64,000 nucleotides of DNA. Origin: Streptomyces toxytricini. GTDB taxonomy: Bacteria > Actinomycetota > Actinomycetes > Streptomycetales > Streptomycetaceae. Positions 42,175 to 53,692 of this stretch are shown piece by piece. Below the pieces are notes generated by a model. That model made no database searches, was not told where the DNA came from, and worked only from the letters and a program-made list of their open reading frames with translations. Within the stretch, counting starts at the first letter, position 1. Every line of letters begins with the position of its first letter. The stretch lies in assembly GCF_014649915.1 (NCBI RefSeq), contig NZ_BMTY01000022.1, positions 87,035 through 151,034 of the forward strand, written 5' to 3'. Position numbers and translations under genes: made by a program.

Positions 42175-43169
42175 GCCGGTGCGGAGCCGGGCCGGGACAC
42201 CGGCCCGCCCGCTCGGTCACCCCCCGCACCGCCGCCGGCGACGACGCGGTCGGCGGGCCGGCGGGCCTCCGCCGCGATCAGCGCTCCGACGGCGGCGAGC
42301 AGCAGCACCGTGCCGAGCACGACGGCGCCCGTCAGGTGCTCCCCCAGGAGCAGCACGGCGATCACGGCCGCGCTGACCGGCTCGATCAGCATGACCACCG
42401 ACACGGTCGCGGCCCGTACGGCCGCCGCCCCCGTGAAGTACAGGGCGTACGCGAGGGCCGTCGGCACGACGGCCACGTACGCGAGCAGCCACAGCACCCG
42501 CCCGAGGTCGGCTGCGTGCGGCAGCAGCCCGCTCCCCTCGGCGGCCGCGAGGGGCAGCAGGCACAGCGCGCCCACTCCCGCCGACCAGGCGGTCGTCACC
42601 AGCGGGTCGCCGCCCGTCCCGCGCCGCCCGAGGAGCCGGGCCCGGAGGGTCATTCCGGCGTAGCCGGCGGCGGAGAGGAGGGCCCAGGCCACACCCGCCG
42701 GCCGGACCTCCCCGCCGCCGCTGCCGAGAACCAGCACGCCGAGGCCGGCAAGGGCCCCGAGGACCGCGAGGACGCCGCCGGTGCCGAGCCGCTCCCCCAT
42801 CCAGTGGCGGGCGCCGACCGCGATGAGCACCGGCCCGGCCCCGAGGGTGACGACGGTCGCGACCGCCAGCCCGGTGTCGCGGACGGCGGCGAAGTAGGCG
42901 GCCTGGAAGAGCGTGAACAGCAGCCCGGTCCCGATCAGCGAGCCGGTCGAGGGCCGCGCGGCGGGAGCCTGGCGGGGGCGGCGGCGCACCGCGAGCACGC
43001 CGAGCAGGACGGCGAGACCGCCCGCGCAGCGCCAGAAGGTCAGGGCGAGGGGGCCGAGGTCACTGGCCAGGAAGAGCAGCGAGGCGGCCGCCCCGGCGGT
43101 GCCCCAGGCGGCGCCTGCGACGACGAGGTAGATCAGACTGCGCCCGGCAGAGGGCGTGGAATGCGACAC
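42156..43169 (-). CDS. EamA/DMT-family transporter
   Basis: 337-residue transporter with ten membrane helices. The first repeat opens 'LVVAGAAWGTAGAAASLLF' and the second repeat ends 'LLGEHLTGAVVLGTVLLLAA'. The tail after 'EARRPADR' is a Gly/Ala/Ser-rich extension not seen in the family core. It is probably an amino-acid or cofactor exporter. It overlaps the PNPOx-like gene end by 19 bp and lies upstream of a second EamA gene in the same direction, separated by about 160 bp. Confidence 0.88.
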   Translation of the reverse strand: MSHSTPSAGRSLIYLVVAGAAWGTAGAAASLLFLASDLGPLALTFWRCAGGLAVLLGVLAVRRRPRQAPAARPSTGSLIGTGLLFTLFQAAYFAAVRDTGLAVATVVTLGAGPVLIAVGARHWMGERLGTGGVLAVLGALAGLGVLVLGSGGGEVRPAGVAWALLSAAGYAGMTLRARLLGRRGTGGDPLVTTAWSAGVGALCLLPLAAAEGSGLLPHAADLGRVLWLLAYVAVVPTALAYALYFTGAAAVRAATVSVVMLIEPVSAAVIAVLLLGEHLTGAVVLGTVLLLAAVGALIAAEARRPADRVVAGGGAGGDRAGGPVSRPGSAPAQSSAR

Positions 43170-43275
43170 GTGTGACTCCGTGCGGTCGTGAAGGATGAGG
43201 GGTTCCGGTCATCGCTTCGCGGGCAGCACGGCCGGGCCCGGGGACCACCCCGGGCGGGGGCGCGCGGGTGCGCGG

Positions 43276-43298
43276 CGGCCGCCCGCTTCAGGCGGCCG
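43276..43298 (-). terminator. Possible terminator of the second EamA gene
   Basis: Eight-bp perfect GC arms (43276-43283 with 43291-43298) around a 7-nt loop, 36-58 bp after the stop of the leftward EamA gene at 43334. There is no T-tract. Confidence 0.35.
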
Positions 43299-43333
43299 GC
43301 GGCGAAAGCACAGAGGTGTACACGCGCCCCACC

Positions 43334-44350
43334 CTAAGCGGCGCCCGCCCCGCGGTCCAGCAGAACCGGATCCGCATCCTCCGCCACCATGGCGCCCGCC
43401 CCCGCGGACCGGGCAGCCACCGCGGGTCCCTCGGCCCGGGGCTTCCGGGCCGACCTCGCCGACTGGGCGACGAAGGCCCCCGCAAGCACCAGCGCACCGC
43501 CCGCCACCTGCGGGGCCGAGAGGTGCTCGCCGAGCAGGATCCAGGCGAAGACGGTGGCGACGACCGCCTCCAGGCAGGCCACGACGCCGGCCACCTGCGG
43601 GGAGAGACTGCGCACGGAGACGACACCGGTCAGGTACGCGAACACGGTCGCGACCAGCACCACCCAGCCGAGCAGGACCGGGGCGGGCACCACGGTGCCC
43701 CCCATGAGGGCCTGCCCGCCGAGCACCGACCAGTCGATCTCCCAGGGGCGGGCGATCACCGTCATGACGACGGCGCCGATGAGCATCCCGTACGCGATCA
43801 CCCCGAGCGGGTCGGGAACGTCGTCGCCGTCCGCGCCCTGGTCGGCGAAGACGAAGTAGAAGGCCTGGCAGCACGCGGCGGCAATGCCGAGCAGCACCCC
43901 GAGCGGGTCGAGGCTCAGCCCGGACCAGACCTCGACGACGCAGGCCAGCCCGACGACGGCGAAGGCGGCCCCGGCCGCGGCGGCCCGGGTCACCGGCTTG
44001 CGCTGGACGAAGCGGATCCAGCCGAGCAGCAGCGCCGGGCCCAGGTATTCCAGCAGCAGGGCCACGCCGACGGGGATCCGCGAGAGGGAGGCGAAGTAGA
44101 AGGCCTGGACGCCGGCGACGGCGACGAGGCCGAAGCCGGCGAGGAGCAGGGGTTTGCGGCGCAGCAGGGCGCGATGGCGCCAGGCCAGGGGGGAGAGCAC
44201 CAGCGCTGCCCCGCCCACCCGCAGCCAGACCATGTGCAGCGGGTCCAGACCCGCCTCGATCAGCGGCTTCGCAGCCACTCCCGACCCACCGAACGCGAAC
44301 GCCGAGACGACGGCCAGGCCGAGTCCCGCGTTCTTTCCAGACACGCGCAT
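43334..44350 (-). CDS. EamA/DMT-family transporter (RhtA-like)
   Basis: 338-residue DMT transporter with ten helices. Segments 'FGGSGVAAKPLIEAGLDPLHMVWLR', 'VAGVQAFYFASLSRIPVGVALLLEYLGP' (core SRIPVGVALLLEYLGP) and 'SPQVAGVVACLEAVVATVFAWILLGE' are close to RhtA-type threonine/homoserine exporters. ATG start 44350; a GTG two codons further in is equally possible. A cytosolic tail of about 35 residues is Ala-rich. This is the third EamA gene in 8.5 kb, none of them close homologues of each other. Confidence 0.88.
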   Translation of the reverse strand: MRVSGKNAGLGLAVVSAFAFGGSGVAAKPLIEAGLDPLHMVWLRVGGAALVLSPLAWRHRALLRRKPLLLAGFGLVAVAGVQAFYFASLSRIPVGVALLLEYLGPALLLGWIRFVQRKPVTRAAAAGAAFAVVGLACVVEVWSGLSLDPLGVLLGIAAACCQAFYFVFADQGADGDDVPDPLGVIAYGMLIGAVVMTVIARPWEIDWSVLGGQALMGGTVVPAPVLLGWVVLVATVFAYLTGVVSVRSLSPQVAGVVACLEAVVATVFAWILLGEHLSAPQVAGGALVLAGAFVAQSARSARKPRAEGPAVAARSAGAGAMVAEDADPVLLDRGAGAA

Positions 44351-44442
44351 CCGGACATCATGACAGGGCGATGTCAGGAGCGTCAGGGGGGTGACACCTG
44401 TTGAGACGGACGCAGGACCCGTCGTGACCGGCACCATTGATT

Positions 44443-44457
44443 CTGACGAGCCGTCAG
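44443..44457. promoter_or_regulatory. Inverted repeat upstream of SRPBCC gene
   Basis: CTGACG-AGC-CGTCAG, 6-bp perfect arms, 67 bp upstream of the SRPBCC start and 93 bp upstream of the divergent EamA gene. Similar CTGACG..CGTCAG sites are typical of TetR-type repressors. No regulator gene is adjacent. Confidence 0.4.
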
Positions 44458-44523
44458 CATTGCGCCTTCGGCCCGCCCGGGCTACGTTCCGCCGCACGTA
44501 CCCGAGGACAGGGGGTGGGCTGC

Positions 44524-44952
44524 ATGGCCGAAGTGACCGCGCACGCAACGATCGAGGCGTCCCCGGCGAGGCTCTGGGCCCAGCTGACGGACTGGCCGGC
44601 GTACGGCCGCTGGAGCGCGACGCACACCGGCTTCCCGAAGGGCGGGCCCGCGGTCCTCGCGCTCGGCGCGACCTTCGAGGAGCACATGAAGATGATGGGC
44701 TTTCCCGCCGAGGTCGTCTGGACGGTATCGGAACTGGAGGAGGAACGCGTCCTCGCCCTCACCGGAAAGGGCCCGATGGGCGTGGACATCCTGACCCGCT
44801 ACACCCTCGTCCCCGACGGCCCGGCCACCACGGTCCGGATCGACGGCGAGTTCACCGGAGCCGCCGTCTCCCTGATGGCGGGAAGGCTGAGGGACTCCGC
44901 GACCGCGGCCCTGGACGAGTCCCTGCGCAAACTCGCAGGCCTGGTCACCTGA
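44524..44952 (+). CDS. SRPBCC (START-like) family protein
   Basis: 142-residue single-domain SRPBCC protein of the polyketide cyclase/dehydrase-like type: 'AHATIEASPARLWAQLTDWPAYGRW' (core SPARLWAQLTDWPAY) begins the helix-grip fold, 'TFEEHMKMMGF' and 'VDILTRYTLVPDGPATTVRI' form the sheet, and a long C-terminal helix closes the cavity. It probably binds a hydrophobic ligand or lipid. A good AGGGGGTGG site precedes the ATG. It is 59 bp upstream of the phzF-like gene. Confidence 0.85.
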   Translation: MAEVTAHATIEASPARLWAQLTDWPAYGRWSATHTGFPKGGPAVLALGATFEEHMKMMGFPAEVVWTVSELEEERVLALTGKGPMGVDILTRYTLVPDGPATTVRIDGEFTGAAVSLMAGRLRDSATAALDESLRKLAGLVT

Positions 44953-45011
44953 CGGAAGCCGCAGCGGACCGGCCTTTGGCGTGGGGCGGCGGCCGGCCGT
45001 ACCGTCGCCGC

Positions 45012-45836
45012 ATGCGCCTCCGAATCGTCGACGCCTTCACCGACCGCCCCTTCCGCGGCAACCCCGCCGGCGTCCTGCTCCTGGACGACGGCTTCCCGCC
45101 GGACGTCTGGCTCCGGCAGGTCGCCGCCGAGGTGAACCTGTCCGAGACCGCCTTCGCCCACCCGCTGCCGCCGGGCGGCGACGCCGACTGGGCGCTGCGC
45201 TGGTTCACCCCGACCGCGGAGGTCGACATGTGCGGCCACGCCACCCTGGCCACCGCGCACGTCCTCGCCTCGGACGGCCTCGCCGGCGGCGGCGGCCCGA
45301 TCCGGTTCGGCGCACGCTGCGGCGTCCTCACCGCCGACACCTCCGGGGACGGGACGATCACGCTGGACTTCCCCACCTCGGCCCTGACCCCGGTCGAGCC
45401 GGACGCCGCCGTACGCGACGCGCTCGGCGCCGAGATCCGCTCCGTCCACGACACCTCGGAGCACATCGGGGACCTCCTCGTCGAGCTCGCCGACGAGGCC
45501 GCCGTCCGCGGACTCGCCCCCGACCTCGCCGCGCTGCGCGCCTACGCCCGCCGCGGGGTCGTCGTCACCGCGCCCGCCGAGGACCCCTCCCGCGGGTACG
45601 ACTTCGTCTCGCGGGGCTTCTTCCCCGCGTTCGGCATCGACGAGGACCCCGTGACGGGCAGCGCCCACACCGCCCTCGCCCCGTTCTGGGCCGCCCGCCT
45701 GGGCCGCACCCGGCTGACCGGCCTCCAGGGCGGCGCCCGCCAGGGCCTCGTCCGCGTCACCCTCGCCGGCGGGCGCACCCTCTTGGCCGGGCACGCGGTC
45801 ACCGTCGTCGACGGCGAGCTCCTCGCCCGCCCCTGA
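45012..45836 (+). CDS. PhzF-family isomerase
   Basis: 274-residue PhzF/diaminopimelate-epimerase-like protein. The catalytic Glu-45 lies in 'NLSETAF'. 'EVDMCGHATLATAHV' and 'GIDEDPVTGSAHTAL' are the conserved ligand-binding turns of the two pseudo-repeats, so it should be catalytically competent. No phenazine genes are near, and most PhzF homologues have unknown substrates. ATG start, weak ribosome site. It ends 12 bp before the convergent CPBP gene. Confidence 0.88.
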   Translation: MRLRIVDAFTDRPFRGNPAGVLLLDDGFPPDVWLRQVAAEVNLSETAFAHPLPPGGDADWALRWFTPTAEVDMCGHATLATAHVLASDGLAGGGGPIRFGARCGVLTADTSGDGTITLDFPTSALTPVEPDAAVRDALGAEIRSVHDTSEHIGDLLVELADEAAVRGLAPDLAALRAYARRGVVVTAPAEDPSRGYDFVSRGFFPAFGIDEDPVTGSAHTALAPFWAARLGRTRLTGLQGGARQGLVRVTLAGGRTLLAGHAVTVVDGELLARP

Positions 45837-45848
45837 CGGCCCGGACCG

Positions 45849-46652
45849 CTACGCGGGGGTGGGCAGCCAGCCGACCTTGCCGGCGAGCAGCGCGTACCCG
45901 CCGAACGCCACGATGTCGAGCAGGGAGTGCGCGACGACCAGCGGCCCGACCCGCCCCCACCGCCGGTACAGGAGGACGAACACGGCGCCCATCACCATGT
46001 TCCCGACGAACCCGCCGATGCCCTGGTAGAGGTGGTACGAGCCGCGCAGCGCCGAGCTGGCGGCGAGCGCGCCCCACGGCGACCAGCCCAGCCGGTCCAG
46101 CCGGCGCAGCAGGTAGGCCAGCACGATGACCTCCTCCACCACGGCGTTCTGCACCGCGGAGAGGATCAGGACGGGGAACTTCCACCACACGTCGGGCAGC
46201 GCCTCCGGCTGCACGGTGAGGTTGAACCCGCCCGCCTGCGCGGCCAGGTAGAACGCCAGCCCCGCGCTGCCGATCCCGGCGGCGACCAGCGCCCCGCGGG
46301 CCAGGTCGCCGCCTGGCCGGGTCCGGTCGAAGCCGAGGACGCGGAGCCCCGGCACCCCTTCGCGGGTGAGCAGGTGGGCGACGAGCAGCACCGGCACGAG
46401 GGCCGTGGTGATGCCGAACAGCTGCCAGGCCAGATCCAGCCAGGGCCGGCCCGGCGCGTACGAGCCGTTCAGGGTGGCGGCCTGGTCCTTCAGGGCGCCG
46501 GGCCTGGTCAGCGCGCCGATGAAGCTGATCAGCGACGAGACGGCGCTCGCCCCGAGGGACAGGGCGAGCACCAGCAGCGTCTCGGTCCGCAGCATCCGCC
46601 GCAGCCCGTCCTCCTGCAGCGTTCCGACCACCGGCTCCGGCTGCGCCCGCAC
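45849..46652 (-). CDS. CPBP intramembrane metalloprotease
   Basis: 267-residue membrane protein with about seven helices, of the CPBP (CAAX protease and bacteriocin-processing) family. Motif 1 is 'AVVEEVIVLAYLLRRL' with the Glu pair, motif 2 'SSALRGSYHLYQGIGGFVGN' with the metal His, and motif 3 'PLVVAHSLLDIVAF' with another His. Its role could be protein processing or bacteriocin immunity; no bacteriocin gene is nearby. GTG start at 46652. Confidence 0.86.
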   Translation of the reverse strand: MRAQPEPVVGTLQEDGLRRMLRTETLLVLALSLGASAVSSLISFIGALTRPGALKDQAATLNGSYAPGRPWLDLAWQLFGITTALVPVLLVAHLLTREGVPGLRVLGFDRTRPGGDLARGALVAAGIGSAGLAFYLAAQAGGFNLTVQPEALPDVWWKFPVLILSAVQNAVVEEVIVLAYLLRRLDRLGWSPWGALAASSALRGSYHLYQGIGGFVGNMVMGAVFVLLYRRWGRVGPLVVAHSLLDIVAFGGYALLAGKVGWLPTPA

Positions 46653-46761
46653 GTGAGTCTCCCGTTCCGCCCTGTGCTTCCGACGACCCCATAGTGCCTC
46701 CTCGGGGGCGCGGCGGGATCACCCGAGGCTCGGCGGAACGGCAGCGCCGGCGGGCGGCGGC

Positions 46762-48300
46762 TCAGCCCCGCTGCGCCGGGACCGGGGCCCGCGGCTCCTC
46801 CTCCACGAGCCCGACGGGCCAGGTGTGCACGGGGTCGCCCCTGTGCATCAGCTCGCTGTAGCGGCGGGTGATCGCGGCCAGCGCCGCGTCGCGGTCCATC
46901 CCGGCCGCGAGGGCCCGGTGGTAGGTGTCCACCTGCCAGGTTGCCCCGTTCACCCGCCGCCGGCAGCGCTCCTCGATGATGCCGAGGTAGTGGTCGCGGT
47001 CGGCGGGCTCGATGCCCCAGGCGTCCAGCCCTGCCGCGGCCATCGGCAGGAGCTCGTCCAGGACGAGCCGTACGGCGGGCACGGCCGCCAGGCCCGCGCC
47101 GCGGCCGCGCCGCGGCCACCGCAGGCGCGCGTCGATCCCGTACCGGCAGGCCGCGTCGAAGTTGGCCTCCGCCTCGGCGAACGGCAGCCGCGTCCACACC
47201 GGCCGCTGCTCGTCCGCGAGGGTCCGTACGAGCCCGTAGTAGAAGGCGGCGTTCGCGACGACGTCGGCGACGGTCGGGCCGGCCGGCAGGACGCGGTTCT
47301 CCACGCGCAGGTGGGGCACCCCGTCCACGACCCCGTAGACGGGCCGGTTCCAGCGGTACACGGTCCCGTTGTGCAGGACGAGTTCCTGCAGGCCCGGCAC
47401 CCCGCCCTCGGCGAGGACCCGCAGCGGCTCCTCCGCGTCGCAGATGGGCAGCAGCGCCGGGAAGTAGCGGACGTTCTCCGCGAAGAGCTCGTGGACGGAC
47501 TCCACCCACCGCTCCCCGAACCAGGTACGCGGCCGGACGCCCTGCGCCTGGAGCTCGGGCGGCCGGGTGTCGGTGGCCTGCGTGAACAGCGGCGGCCGCG
47601 ACTCGCGCCACAGCTCGTGGCCGAAGAGGAACGGCGAGTTGGCGCCGACGGCTATCTGGACCGCGGTCGCGGCCTGCGCGGCGTTCCACACGTCCGCGAA
47701 CCGGCCCGGCGTCACCTGCAGGTGCAGCTGGACGGAGGTGCAGGCCGCCTCCGGCACGATCGACCCAGTGCTCCAGACCAGGTGCTCCACCCCGTCGATG
47801 TCGAGGAGGAAGTCCTCCCCGCGCAGCATCAGGATCTGCTCGTTCAGCAGCGAGTAGCGGTCCACCGCGGAGAGGTTGGCGGTGACGAGGTCGGAGCGGG
47901 CGAGGGTGGGCAGGATGCCGATCATCACGACCCCGGCGTCCATGTCCGCCGCCTGCCGGTGCGCGTACCCGAGGCCCGCGCTCAGCTCCTCGGCGAGCTG
48001 GTCGAATACCCGGCCGCCGAGCCGGTGCGGGAGGACGTTCACCTCCAGGTTGAACATTCCCAGTTCCGTTTGGAAATCCTGGCTCGCAATGCGCTCGAGA
48101 ACCTGCGCATTCACCATGCGCGGCATCCCGTCGGACCCCGCGAGATTCAGCTCGATCTCCAGTCCCATCATGTTCCTGGGACGGTCGAACCTCTTCTCCG
48201 CCAAGAGCCGCTCCAGCCCCTCCAGGCACTCGTGGAGCTTCCTCCGGTACCGCCGTCGATCGGACAGGTCGAATCCGCCCGCCACGACCTTCTCCCCCAT
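46762..48300 (-). CDS. Glutamate-cysteine ligase family protein
   Basis: 512-residue member of the GCS2 glutamate-cysteine ligase family ('NMMGLEIELNLAG' start motif, 'FNLEVNVLPH', 'STGSIVPEAACTSVQLHLQ' (core EAACTSVQLHLQ) and 'VGANSPFLFG'), ATP-dependent enzymes joining glutamate to an amine. Streptomycetes make mycothiol and ergothioneine; EgtA is the known GCS-type enzyme, but no egtBCD genes are adjacent. It may instead amidate another amine. The ATG at 48300 has GAGGAGGGACG upstream. Confidence 0.85.
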   Translation of the reverse strand: MGEKVVAGGFDLSDRRRYRRKLHECLEGLERLLAEKRFDRPRNMMGLEIELNLAGSDGMPRMVNAQVLERIASQDFQTELGMFNLEVNVLPHRLGGRVFDQLAEELSAGLGYAHRQAADMDAGVVMIGILPTLARSDLVTANLSAVDRYSLLNEQILMLRGEDFLLDIDGVEHLVWSTGSIVPEAACTSVQLHLQVTPGRFADVWNAAQAATAVQIAVGANSPFLFGHELWRESRPPLFTQATDTRPPELQAQGVRPRTWFGERWVESVHELFAENVRYFPALLPICDAEEPLRVLAEGGVPGLQELVLHNGTVYRWNRPVYGVVDGVPHLRVENRVLPAGPTVADVVANAAFYYGLVRTLADEQRPVWTRLPFAEAEANFDAACRYGIDARLRWPRRGRGAGLAAVPAVRLVLDELLPMAAAGLDAWGIEPADRDHYLGIIEERCRRRVNGATWQVDTYHRALAAGMDRDAALAAITRRYSELMHRGDPVHTWPVGLVEEEPRAPVPAQRG

Positions 48301-48794
48301 CGGAGCGTCCCTCCTCGAGTGGGCGCCGCCCGGGTCCCGGGCGCACGTGTACGGTCGATGATGCCCCGGAGGCGTGATCGATAACGCGGCGGCGGCAGCC
48401 GGGCGGGAGGCGTGCGCCGGATTGGCCGAAGGGCGCCATGGCACATTCGCCTGGCAAGGCACTGTATGCAAATTCCGCATCGTCTTTGCCGGTTGCGGTT
48501 AATCGGCGCTTTCCAGCCGAGCCCCCGTCCGGTAACCTCCGAGGTCAGCGCGACGTGTTCGCGCGCAGGCGGCATGAATGCCATCTCAGTGGGACCGGTA
48601 AGCGCCTTGCCGGCAATAGCCCGGACGGCTAGCCGAAACACTGTGTGAACACATGTCGTATAAACTCCGCAAACGAGGCAGAGAGTTGGCGCGCGGCCAT
48701 TGCCCCTCAGCCCCCCTCTGACCCCAGAATGCGACAGCGCCGTCCCCGCACCCCGCCCCGATCCACAGGTCTCCCAACCGAGAGGCGACCCACC
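48301..48794. other. Long AT-richer intergenic region
   Basis: 494 bp between the divergent ligase and 208-codon genes, lower in GC than the surroundings. It holds a dyad and TATAAA box (48642-48664) pointing right. Short reading frames exist (for instance 24 codons from 48575) but none has a good ribosome site or conservation I can judge. No structured RNA recognised. Confidence 0.5.
48642..48664 (+). promoter_or_regulatory. Candidate promoter/operator of the 208-codon gene
   Basis: The dyad TGTGT-GA-ACACA (48642-48653) is followed 5 bp on by TATAAA (48659-48664), which could be a -10 box. The dyad would overlap the spacer, as expected for a repressor. The start codon is 130 bp further down, implying a long leader. 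Confidence 0.35.
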
Positions 48795-49421
48795 ATGCCG
48801 CTGCATGTCCCCCCGGCTCCCGCGCCCGCCCTGCGCAGCGTCCTCGCGGCACTCGGTTCCCCCGCAGCCGTCGCGGCGGGAACCCCCGCCCTGCGCGCCC
48901 AGCAGGGTCCGCTGACCGCCGAACTGCCGCTGCCCGTCCACGTGCTGGACCGGCTCGGCGTCTCCCAGCCGGGCACGCCGGCCCGCCCGCCGCGGACCCG
49001 GCTCGTCGGGTGGCGCTTCCTGATCCGCGGCGGCGACCGGCACATCGCCGCGGCGGACGTCCGGCTCACCGCGGACGGCTGGGCCTTCTCGCACTTCTTC
49101 GAGGGCCCGTACGTCGCCGCCACGGAACGGGCCCTGCGCCAGGCGGAGTCGCTGGGCAAGGGCTACCAGCCCCGGCTGCTGTCGGTGCCGGAGCTGTACA
49201 TGCTGACGCTGTGGCTGCACGGGGCGGTCGGCGCCGACGCATCCTCGGGCCTGCCGGCCGCCTCCGACCTGCTGGTCCCGCTCGCGCCCGCCCCTCCGGG
49301 GATCGCCGCCTACCGGCCGCACCCGGTGTCGGAGCTGCTGCCGGTGATGATCCACCGGCTGACCCCGCCGGCCCCGCCCGTACGCCCCCCACTGGCCACT
49401 CCGGCCGCTCCGGCCGCCTGA
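48795..49421 (+). CDS. Conserved hypothetical protein
   Basis: 208-residue protein of unknown function. The core (about 50-170) has mixed alpha/beta character: 'TRLVGWRFLIRGGDRHIAAADVRLT' (core VGWRFLIRGGDRHIA), 'GWAFSHFFEGPYVAATERAL' and 'LLSVPELYMLTLWLHG'. It is flanked by low-complexity Pro/Ala tails. No signal peptide or membrane helix. Codon use is normal for the chromosome. Its long leader with a dyad suggests regulation. I do not recognise the family. Confidence 0.7.
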   Translation: MPLHVPPAPAPALRSVLAALGSPAAVAAGTPALRAQQGPLTAELPLPVHVLDRLGVSQPGTPARPPRTRLVGWRFLIRGGDRHIAAADVRLTADGWAFSHFFEGPYVAATERALRQAESLGKGYQPRLLSVPELYMLTLWLHGAVGADASSGLPAASDLLVPLAPAPPGIAAYRPHPVSELLPVMIHRLTPPAPPVRPPLATPAAPAA

Positions 49422-49692
49422 CGGAGCCGGCCCCGGCCCGTATGGCCCATTCGGCCTAGCCCAGCCGGGCCACCTGCGAACCATCCGGATTGACAGGGGA
49501 GTTGGGCTGAACCGCCCGCACGAGTGATGCGTCATCAATCTGTGAGGACAGCTCCCGGAAATCCCTGCGGACTCGAGTCCGTGGGGCAACACTGGGACCC
49601 TGACCGCATCTAGTCGTCGACAACGGGGGGCGGCCATGAACCAGGTATCGAGCCGCAGCACACAGACCACACCGCAGCGAAAGAACGCATCC

Positions 49693-49893
49693 ATGTGCCA
49701 GCACCAGCCAGCGTGCCCGTCAGCCGACTCCGCCGACCGGGAGGCCGCCAAGCCCGTGGCGAACCACCCGGAGCAGGGCTGGAGCCTGCTGTGCAACGGC
49801 GTCCTGCTCTTCGAGGACACCGGTGAGCTGCTGCCGGACGGCCAGATCATCGCCCCGCACCGCCCGCTCGCGGCGGCGCAGGCCGCGGCCTAG
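49693..49893 (+). CDS. DUF5999 small protein
   Basis: 66-residue protein of the Streptomyces-specific DUF5999 family. Hallmarks are 'MCQHQPACPSADSADREA' with Cys-2 and Cys-8, 'HPEQGWSLLCNGVLLFEDTG' with a third Cys, and 'LLPDGQIIAPHRP'. The conserved Cys cluster suggests metal or redox binding. The ATG at 49693 matches the usual start of family members; upstream in-frame codons are probably not translated. A strong terminator follows. Function unknown. Confidence 0.85.
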   Translation: MCQHQPACPSADSADREAAKPVANHPEQGWSLLCNGVLLFEDTGELLPDGQIIAPHRPLAAAQAAA

Positions 49894-49931
49894 CCGGAAC
49901 GGCGCGGATCAGCACGGAACCGACGGTAGAC

Positions 49932-49967
49932 GGCCGGCCCGGGAGCGTCGCTCCCGGGCCGGCCTTT
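49932..49967 (+). terminator. Strong rho-independent terminator
   Basis: Perfect 15-bp stem (49932-49946 with 49950-49964), a 3-nt loop and TTTGTG downstream. It lies 39 bp after the DUF5999 stop and faces the convergent gcvP end, so it may act in both directions. Confidence 0.85.
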
Positions 49968-50014
49968 GTGTCAGGTCCGCGCGACCCCGGGCCGGGGCCG
50001 CGCGGGCGGGTGCC

Positions 50015-52900
<2,886 letters not shown>

Positions 52901-52963
52901 GTACGGAGGCCTCCTGGGTCGTACGACCTGCGAGGGGCACCACGGCGCGGGCGCCCGGACGGC

Positions 52964-53190
52964 CTCCCCCTCTGTCATCTCAACCTGAGAGCTTCACCGG
53001 GCCCCTGCGGACTGCTCCGCGGGGATCCGGCTTTCACCGTCGGTGAGGAGGGGGAACCGGCACGCGCCCGGGACCCGCTCCTGCTTTCCAGAGTGGCCTC
53101 GTCCGTGCGGTACGTATGCCTGAGAGATTCCGGGGAGGATTTGCTCCTTCGGCGCCTCCGTCGAGCTCGGTGGAGGACTCTCCCGCACAG
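52964..53190 (-). promoter_or_regulatory. Tandem glycine riboswitch of gcvP
   Basis: On the minus strand two glycine aptamers are visible in series. The first has GCGGGAGAG, then GCCGAAGGAGCAA and AATCTCTCAGGCA. The second has ACGGTGAAAGCC and AAGCTCTCAGGTT, ending in GACAGAGGGGGAG. These are the core motifs of the gcvT RNA family. It lies 63 bp upstream of the gcvP start, and glycine binding is expected to activate expression. Confidence 0.93.
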
Positions 53191-53308
53191 GGTCGTCAGC
53201 CGATACCCAGCCTACCAGCGCGCTTCCCGGGCCTCCTTCGAGTGGCCCCCCACCCGGAAATGCCCTTTTGTTGTCATAGCGGAGACTTGCGACCTCGTGG
53301 AGGTGACC

Positions 53309-53689
53309 GTGCAGACCGACATCGACCCGCGCTCCCTGATCGGCCGCAAGGCGTTCGACCGCAACGGCGCGAAGATCGGCACCGTCGACGAGGTCTACCT
53401 CGACGACGCGACGGGCGTCCCCGAGTGGGCGGCCGTCCGGACCGGTTTGTTCAGCCGGGACGCTTTCGTCCCCCTGGAGCCGAGCGAGGTGGTCGACGAC
53501 ATCCTCCGGGTCCCCTTCGAGCGCTCCCTGATCAGGAACGCCCCCGACTTCGGCGTGGGTCGGCACCTCTCGCCCGAGCAGGAGCTCCAGCTGTACCACC
53601 ACTACGGCTTGGACGTGACCCTGCCGTCGGAGATCGCGTTCCGGCGTGATGTCGGCCACCTGGCCCCCGGCGACCGGGACGAGGAGTAG
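53309..53689 (+). CDS. PRC-barrel domain protein
   Basis: 126-residue protein with an N-terminal PRC-barrel ('LIGRKAFDRNGAKIGTVDEVYLDD', core GAKIGTVDEVYLD) and 'FVPLEPSEVVDDILRVPF'. The C-terminal 35 residues ('SPEQELQLYHHYGLD') are the usual helical end. PRC-barrel proteins bind partners such as RimM targets or photosynthetic/regulatory complexes; in actinobacteria their role is unclear. The GTG at 53309 has GGAGGTGA 5 nt upstream. It reads away from gcvP across the riboswitch and ends 3 bp from convergent dinB. Confidence 0.85.
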   Translation: MQTDIDPRSLIGRKAFDRNGAKIGTVDEVYLDDATGVPEWAAVRTGLFSRDAFVPLEPSEVVDDILRVPFERSLIRNAPDFGVGRHLSPEQELQLYHHYGLDVTLPSEIAFRRDVGHLAPGDRDEE

Positions 53690-53692
53690 CCC

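Noticed and set aside
43209..43333. Small leftward reading frame ending near 43288 with a short peptide (VYTSVLSPPAA) as a leader peptide
   Set aside because: Only 11 codons beyond the EamA gene end, without an amino-acid bias typical of attenuation; more likely non-coding spacer with a hairpin.
48575..48648. 24-codon reading frame in the long intergenic region
   Set aside because: No good ribosome site and no recognisable composition; overlaps the dyad/promoter candidate, so likely non-coding.
49490..49495. TTGACA upstream of DUF5999 as a promoter
   Set aside because: No matching -10 at 16-19 bp spacing; too weak to annotate.
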